A stretch of 10,249 bases of DNA from Methanobacteriaceae archaeon UBA349 (lineage in GTDB: Archaea; Methanobacteriota; Methanobacteria; Methanobacteriales; Methanobacteriaceae): contig DAWK01000009.1 in assembly GCA_002509745.1 (NCBI GenBank), positions 1 to 10,249 on the forward strand, in the 5' to 3' direction. This document shows, piece by piece, positions 6,661 through 10,249 of this stretch. Position 1 is the stretch's first letter. Every line of letters starts with the position of its first letter. The translations under genes and the position numbers were made by a program. The notes below the pieces were generated by a model. That model made no database searches. It saw only the letters and a program-made list of their open reading frames with translations, and was not told the origin of the DNA.

Positions 6661-7665
6661 ATGGTAAGAATAAAACAAACATGGTGGCATATTGAAGATG
6701 CTATTAAACCCGTGCCTGGTCAAACTTTTCGACAAGTTATGGACATATATACTAATAAATCGTCCATTATAATAAAATTAAATCCTCCTTTTATTAAATT
6801 AAAGATAAGGCGAAAAGACACTGGCCAAGAAATACCATTTATCACCGATGAAGAGGGTATAAAATTAAATCTAAATAAATCTTCTAGTTGGCCCAGTTCA
6901 GGTAATAGTCCTTTTGAAAAGCATATTAAATTAGAAATAGAATATACTGATGTAGGATTTAAACCAAAATCAAAATTTCCATTTGGATATAAAAGTAGTT
7001 TCCGTATTGACGGTTTTACACAACCTGAATTTTCAATAACAATTCCAAGAGGGATGAAACTAGTTTCAAAAGGGAATAATACTAAAATCAGAATGAATTG
7101 GATACCTAAAGTTAAAAAACACGGTAAAAAACAAAAGAAAATCATTAAACCGTTAAAGTTTCATGATACCATCTATATTAACCAAGAGGATGGTAAAAGA
7201 ACTTATAACTTTCTTATCGATTCCCAAAGTTACGATAAAATTATAGAAACACCAAATAAATATAATCTAAGTTTTGGAATACAATACCGTGTTATAAACC
7301 AATTTAGATTCTTACTTATACCTGGAATCGCTATTCTGCTAATTTTCTTAGGAATTTTAGAATTTAATAATGCCTTGAACAGTTTAAATATAAAACCTAT
7401 AAATAATACTGGTTCGTTCACAGTTCAATTAACTTATATTGTAATACTTATTTCATTTACTACATTTTATCTAAATTTACTCAGAGAAAGGTATGAAATA
7501 CCGTTTAATAATTTTATAATGGTAAGTATACCTGCAGTAACGCCATTTTTATTATTTAGCCCTCAGATAATAATGTTCTGGGAGAATACTATTCTTCCAA
7601 GTACAATATCATTATTTATTTTTATTTATTCCAACACTTTAATGGCATTTAAAGTGTTGCTTTAA
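6661..7665 (+). CDS. Unrecognised membrane protein with large soluble N-terminal domain
   Basis: I do not recognise this 334-residue protein. Residues 1-215 are soluble and rich in beta-type alternation, with a strongly basic patch at 150-165 (KVKKHGKKQKK). Four hydrophobic segments follow at about 216-234, 253-274, 285-307 and 311-331. There is no signal peptide, so the N-terminal domain is probably cytoplasmic, with both termini on that side if all four segments span. The basic patch could contact lipid head groups, nucleic acid or an acidic partner. The start is well supported by AGGAGA 5 bases upstream. It lies between the pglX remnant and small acidic gene on one side and an EEP remnant on the other, all in accessory DNA. 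The layout (soluble sensor plus four-helix membrane module) resembles membrane effectors of defence systems only in outline; no motif supports that role. Confidence 0.8.
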   Translation: MVRIKQTWWHIEDAIKPVPGQTFRQVMDIYTNKSSIIIKLNPPFIKLKIRRKDTGQEIPFITDEEGIKLNLNKSSSWPSSGNSPFEKHIKLEIEYTDVGFKPKSKFPFGYKSSFRIDGFTQPEFSITIPRGMKLVSKGNNTKIRMNWIPKVKKHGKKQKKIIKPLKFHDTIYINQEDGKRTYNFLIDSQSYDKIIETPNKYNLSFGIQYRVINQFRFLLIPGIAILLIFLGILEFNNALNSLNIKPINNTGSFTVQLTYIVILISFTTFYLNLLRERYEIPFNNFIMVSIPAVTPFLLFSPQIIMFWENTILPSTISLFIFIYSNTLMAFKVLL

Positions 7666-7972
7666 TTTTTGCGAACACGAAAAGAATATCTAACTTATTA
7701 ATGTTATAAATCATATTATTTTATTCTTCAATCTTGTAAATTTAATCTATAAATAATAAATTATTTGATCTATATTTCTTATAGTAGTACTGGAAATAGT
7801 GTAATATAATATTTGAGGCTAGATAACAAACGTTTTTTGTATTTCTCTTTTTTAAAAATAATATAAATGTTTAGGTAATTTAAATTATTTGGCACGCAAG
7901 CGGGATAAATAAAATGTTTCTATCCCGGTTTAATTTTTTTTAATCCACTATGAAATTAAAATATCTACTTAT
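7666..7972. other. AT-rich gap with one clear hairpin
   Basis: No coding sequence is visible in any frame. The only structure I can support is the hairpin plus T-run at 7901-7941, about 235 bases after the membrane-protein stop. The rest is low-complexity AT-rich DNA. Confidence 0.4.
7901..7941 (+). terminator. GC-rich hairpin followed by T-run
   Basis: CGGGATA (7901-7907) pairs perfectly with TATCCCG (7921-7927) around a 13-base loop. It is followed on the + strand by TTTAATTTTTTTT, the textbook shape of an intrinsic terminator reading rightward. In this AT-rich region a GC-containing perfect stem stands out. It would stop + strand transcripts before the minus-strand EEP remnant. The distance from the preceding stop suggests a long 3' UTR or an unrecognised transcript. 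Confidence 0.5.
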
Positions 7973-8341
7973 TCAAATTTCCAATTTTACAACTAGTGCT
8001 GAATGGTCTGAAATCTTAGATTTTCTAAGTTCATGGTCATGGAAAACCGAAACCTCTTTTAAAATAGTAGAAAGGTGTGGGGAAACAAAGGCATAGTCTA
8101 ATCGGAACCCAGTTCCATCATGATAAAACCAAGTAAATCTATCATAATCGTCTGTTGGGGCGTATTTCCATAGATCAGTGTATCCTAATTCTTCTAATTT
8201 AAAGGATAGGGGGTCGATTGAAGAAGAGTAGGAATGATTAGATTCAGAAGATATTATTTCATTTGCTATTCTAAAAATGGAGTATCTATTCTTATATGTG
8301 TTGCTGAAATTAAAGGTAAAAATGGTTGAAAAACTGGCCAA
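7973..8341 (-). pseudogene. Endonuclease/exonuclease/phosphatase (EEP) family, C-terminal fragment
   Basis: The recognisable part (from about residue 42 of this frame) reads PLSFKLEELGYTDLWKY, FTWFYHDG, GFRLDYAFVSPHL and KISDHSALVV. These are the C-terminal landmarks of ExoIII-like EEP nucleases, including the RLDYAF Asp and the catalytic Ser-Asp-His (111-113). The N-terminal half with the catalytic Asn and Glu (LQETK-type motif) is missing. The frame opens only after a stop at 8354-8356, and its best start is TTG at 8341-8339 without a clear Shine-Dalgarno. The first 40 residues are Ser/Phe/Ile-rich and do not match the family well. A full-length protein is about 250 residues. It is probably a dead fragment; without the metal-binding half it should not cut DNA. 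Confidence 0.78.
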
Positions 8342-8397
8342 TAATGGGATCCCTTACAAATCGGAATCGGAAGCAATGCAGAATATGTAGAAAATAC

Positions 8398-8420
8398 TAA
8401 AATAAAAAAATAAAAAGATT
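8398..8420 (-). terminator. T-rich terminator of the protease operon
   Basis: After the stop of the 50-residue gene, the minus strand reads CTTTTTATTTTTTTATTTTAG (8418-8398), a T-rich tract suitable for archaeal termination. It ends the two-gene operon before the EEP remnant. Confidence 0.5.
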
Positions 8421-8434
8421 GGAATTAATAATAT

Positions 8435-8587
8435 TTAGCTAATACCATAATAATATTGATCTTCTTCTTCGTAAACTATTCTTTTCGCCTTCATACGGGC
8501 ATAAGGTAATGAAGATTCTTCGATGGAGGCAAATTCACCATTTTTTGTACGTTTCAAGAATGTTATTAAAACTTCATCTTTTACCAT
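8435..8587 (-). CDS. Small protein of 50 residues, second gene of the protease operon
   Basis: I do not recognise the product. It starts at ATG 8587-8585, eleven bases after the protease stop. A perfect GGTGAT Shine-Dalgarno (8595-8590) lies two bases before the ATG. The sequence is MVKDEVLITFLKRTKNGEFA, SIEESSLPYARMKAKRIVYE and EEDQYYYGIS. It begins like a short beta-strand, followed by a basic segment (ARMKAKR) and an acidic/Tyr-rich tail. A T-rich terminator follows directly. The tight spacing and strong ribosome site make it a real, translationally coupled partner of the protease. It might be a substrate, an adaptor or an inhibitor of that enzyme; nothing in the sequence decides between these. 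Confidence 0.65.
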   Translation of the reverse strand: MVKDEVLITFLKRTKNGEFASIEESSLPYARMKAKRIVYEEEDQYYYGIS

Positions 8588-8598
8588 ATTATCACCAT

Positions 8599-9777
8599 TT
8601 ACATGACCATTTTTTTTCCAGTCTTAGTTTCTATTTCGTTTTTTATACCATTTAAATCCATAGTATATCCACATTTACACTTAAGTTTATTATCTTTAGG
8701 AAATGGAAGAATTCCTTTCTTTTTGAAATCTTCATCTATTTTGGGATCATTAACAAATTTAAAGTAAAATTCATGTTTTTCACCACATTGTTTGCATTTT
8801 ACACCAATTTTTCCAGATTCTGCACTTTTTACTTGCATATCTTGTGATGAACTTTTATCTACTGCATTTTTTAGTATTTTATCATTTTCAGTAGCAAATA
8901 TTTTATATGTGCTAGTAGATGAAAACATTAAGCGTATAACCGTTTGAATTTTGTATATAATACTTGATAATATTGGATCTTTGTCTGCTTCTTGAATTTG
9001 TAACCCGATATCTTCTAAATCTTGAATTTTTAAGGATCTTCCATGACTTTTCCATTTATTATGGTTGGTTAATGCTTGAGCAATTTCCTCTGCGCGGTTT
9101 TTCCTCATCTTAGTAGTTACTTCTTTTTTCGTTGTACCAGTTATTGTCCAATTTTTAAATTTGTATTTTTCAAGCCATTCTGTAACCATAACTTCAGCAA
9201 ATGTTAAAGAATTATTGACACCTTCTAATTCTCCAGGACTGATCTGTGCTATCATTGTAGCATCGAAAGGGTTTAAAGCTTTTTTTGTCTCTGCTTCTTC
9301 TCTCTTTTCTTTAACCCATTCCATATAATCATACGCTGAAATGACAGTTCTTCCTATCTTTACTTGTGCATCAATGGGACCTAGACTTCCATTTCTGGTC
9401 ATGATAATTTCATCCCCTGAAAGAACTAAAATTGTTCCTGCACTTTTGGCTTCTCCTGCAACGACGAAAGATATTTCATTAAATTCTTCTCTTGTAAATT
9501 TGGCTATTTCTTCAGCAGCTTCTCCACTACCGCCAGGTGTTTCAATATAAAAATCAAGATTCCCGGCTTCATTTCCCAATAACATATCGTATATAATTTG
9601 ATAATCATCCATTGTCAATGAAATATCTGGAATGGATTTCCTTGAACTAGCGTACACAAATAAAAAAGTATCCCGTTCTTTGTTATAGTCATTATATTGT
9701 TTTATCAATGACATTAACTCAGTTTCTAAATTCATCCCTTCTTTAATTTTTTTAATGTACTCACTCATTAACCCCAT
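8599..9777 (-). CDS. SDH-type (ClpP/SppA-fold) serine protease with C-terminal zinc ribbon
   Basis: This 392-residue cytosolic protein shows the ClpP/crotonase fold of the serine dehydrogenase proteinase (SDH_protease) group. DFYIETPGGSGEAAEEIA (75-92) carries the oxyanion-loop PGG. VAGEAKSAGTILVLSGDEI (106-124) carries nucleophile Ser112. NGSLGPIDAQ (129-138) has Asp136 where ClpP has its catalytic His. The middle (about 145-310) is helical. The end holds a zinc ribbon, C-x2-C (Cys328, Cys331) with C-x-C (Cys367, Cys369), which is an addition to the protease core as far as I know. There is no signal peptide or transmembrane helix, unlike many SppA proteins. ATG 9777 is preferred because GGGTGG (9789-9784) lies 6 bases upstream; a second ATG at 9768 is possible. 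It heads an operon with the 50-residue gene. Confidence 0.85.
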   Translation of the reverse strand: MGLMSEYIKKIKEGMNLETELMSLIKQYNDYNKERDTFLFVYASSRKSIPDISLTMDDYQIIYDMLLGNEAGNLDFYIETPGGSGEAAEEIAKFTREEFNEISFVVAGEAKSAGTILVLSGDEIIMTRNGSLGPIDAQVKIGRTVISAYDYMEWVKEKREEAETKKALNPFDATMIAQISPGELEGVNNSLTFAEVMVTEWLEKYKFKNWTITGTTKKEVTTKMRKNRAEEIAQALTNHNKWKSHGRSLKIQDLEDIGLQIQEADKDPILSSIIYKIQTVIRLMFSSTSTYKIFATENDKILKNAVDKSSSQDMQVKSAESGKIGVKCKQCGEKHEFYFKFVNDPKIDEDFKKKGILPFPKDNKLKCKCGYTMDLNGIKNEIETKTGKKMVM

Positions 9778-9824
9778 TAAAAACCACCCATTATTTATTA
9801 TTAAAATTCAATTAGGTATTCAAT

Positions 9825-9833
9825 AATATAAAT
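9825..9833 (-). promoter_or_regulatory. TATA box of the protease operon
   Basis: The minus strand reads ATTTATATT here. Initiation about 24 bases downstream would fall near 9800-9805, leaving a leader of about 25 bases to the ATG at 9777, with the GGGTGG ribosome site inside it. The spacing is canonical for archaea. Confidence 0.5.
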
Positions 9834-10046
9834 CTACTTATTTTTTTGTTTAATAGGTATAGGTGTGAATTAATTTGTTTTAATGTTAAATCGGGGTTTT
9901 AGAGAATGGGCTTGCACATTAGGCATAGATTATTATAAAGATTAATATTTAGAGGAATTTGAACCTACAAAAATGAATTATTGAAAAAAATTTAAAATTA
10001 ATATATTATTTTAGAAAAACAAAAGGATACTTACCAAATTATAAAT
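9834..10046. other. AT-rich gap upstream of the protease operon
   Basis: No coding frame is convincing. It contains the divergent upstream region of the protease operon. It also holds TATA-like stretches (AATATATTA near 10000, TTATAAAT at 10039-10046) that could serve a + strand transcript through the GC-rich segment to the right. Confidence 0.35.
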
Positions 10047-10061
10047 GTATGTTGCCTGCAT
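10047..10061 (+). repeat. Direct repeat, right copy (GTATGTTGCCTGCAT)
   Basis: This is an exact match to 457-471, in the same orientation and about 9.6 kb away. Its TGCCTGC core (10053-10059) also forms the left arm of a 7-bp stem with GCAGGCA at 10118-10124 inside the adjoining GC-rich segment. It may therefore be part of a structured RNA rather than an attachment site. Confidence 0.5.
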
Positions 10062-10205
10062 ACTAACTCGTCTGGTTCATAGGTAGATAACCCTTCCCTC
10101 CCCGAGCAACCCTCGAAGCAGGCAGTCTGTCCAATGCTGGGTTTCTTCTATTCATACTGGGCTATCGCCCTGTCTTAAAAGGACCATAGGCATCAGTCGT
10201 AAAGA
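10050..10205. ncRNA. Candidate structured RNA (GC-rich, non-coding); strand undecided
   Basis: By hand count 10051-10200 is about 51% GC against roughly 30% around it, and every frame on both strands is broken by stops. Pairings seen directly are TGCCTGC (10053-10059) with GCAGGCA (10118-10124), enclosing CGAG (10103-10106) with CTCG (10112-10115) and GGTT (10074-10077) with AACC (10089-10092). To the right, GGGC-TATC-GCCC (10159-10170) is a tight hairpin inside GTCC (10129-10132) with GGAC (10181-10184). A local GC island with nested stems in an AT-rich archaeon is the usual signature of a stable RNA gene. It does not match tRNA, 5S, RNase P, SRP or a riboswitch I know. A TATA-like box at 10039-10046 mildly favours the + strand, but sits closer than expected if the outer stem is to be included. 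Confidence 0.5.
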
Positions 10206-10249
10206 TATGACATTAATATATTGATTAATACAGTATTTAACTTTTGTTT

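Noticed and set aside
6720..7145. Open minus-strand frame of 141 codons opposite the membrane-protein gene
   Set aside because: Composition is that of an antisense shadow (Phe/Leu/Ile/Ser-rich) with no ribosome site; the + strand gene has strong start signals.
9951..9968. Minus strand reads AGGTTCAAATTCC, resembling a tRNA T-arm, a possible att-site remnant
   Set aside because: The stem pairs poorly, there is no G53-C61 pair, and no other tRNA arm can be found in the AT-rich flanks.
10050..10205. Hammerhead-like CTGATG followed by GAAAC on the minus strand of the GC-rich segment
   Set aside because: The core does not continue as CUGAUGA and the three stems cannot be placed, so a hammerhead ribozyme is not supported.

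Overview
The window looks archaeal, most likely a methanogen of the Methanobacterium type; this is inferred from sequence character, as no rRNA is present. The DNA is strongly AT-rich. Starts are preceded by Shine-Dalgarno sites of the GGTGAT, AAGGTGG or AGGAGA type. Promoters look like archaeal TATA boxes (TTTATATA-like). The gene families (KaiC/KaiB with a PAS histidine kinase, an SDH-type ClpP-fold protease, BREX PglX, DUF488) fit that group.

Layout from left to right. (1) Positions 1-344: 3' end of a prenyltransferase/terpene-cyclase-like protein on the + strand, cut by the window edge. (2) Positions 601-738, minus: a C-terminal scrap of a YchF-type GTPase directly abutting the stop codon of the histidine kinase. 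(3) Positions 698-4348, minus: a Kai-type operon in the order kaiC, a frameshifted kaiB, an intact kaiB, and a PAS histidine kinase. (4) Positions 4411-4658, minus: a broken DUF488 (YeaO-like) gene immediately upstream of kaiC. (5) Positions 5044-6219, plus: the C-terminal third of a BREX methyltransferase PglX with its catalytic part missing. (6) Positions 6458-6574, plus: a 38-codon acidic small gene behind an operator-like inverted repeat. (7) Positions 6661-7665, plus: an unrecognised four-helix membrane protein whose Shine-Dalgarno lies in a perfect 10-bp inverted repeat. (8) Positions 7973-8341, minus: the C-terminal part of an endonuclease/exonuclease/phosphatase (EEP) protein. (9) Positions 8435-9777, minus: a two-gene operon of an SDH-type serine protease with a C-terminal zinc ribbon and a 50-residue small protein. 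(10) Positions about 10050-10200: a GC-rich, non-coding, foldable segment that may be an RNA gene.

Two themes stand out. First, the window is a graveyard: five genes are broken (ychF tail, one kaiB, DUF488, pglX, EEP), which marks an accessory region with repeated insertion and deletion. The Kai operon is bounded on both sides by same-strand gene fragments. Second, the apparently live genes form small regulatory or proteolytic cassettes. KaiC, the intact KaiB and the kinase could form an oscillator-like or timer output module. The protease and its small partner form a compact operon. The small acidic gene and the membrane protein carry unusual upstream inverted repeats. I recognise no single complete new defence system. 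The best candidates for undescribed biology are the GC-rich RNA-like segment, the SD-sequestering repeat, and the protease/small-protein pair.
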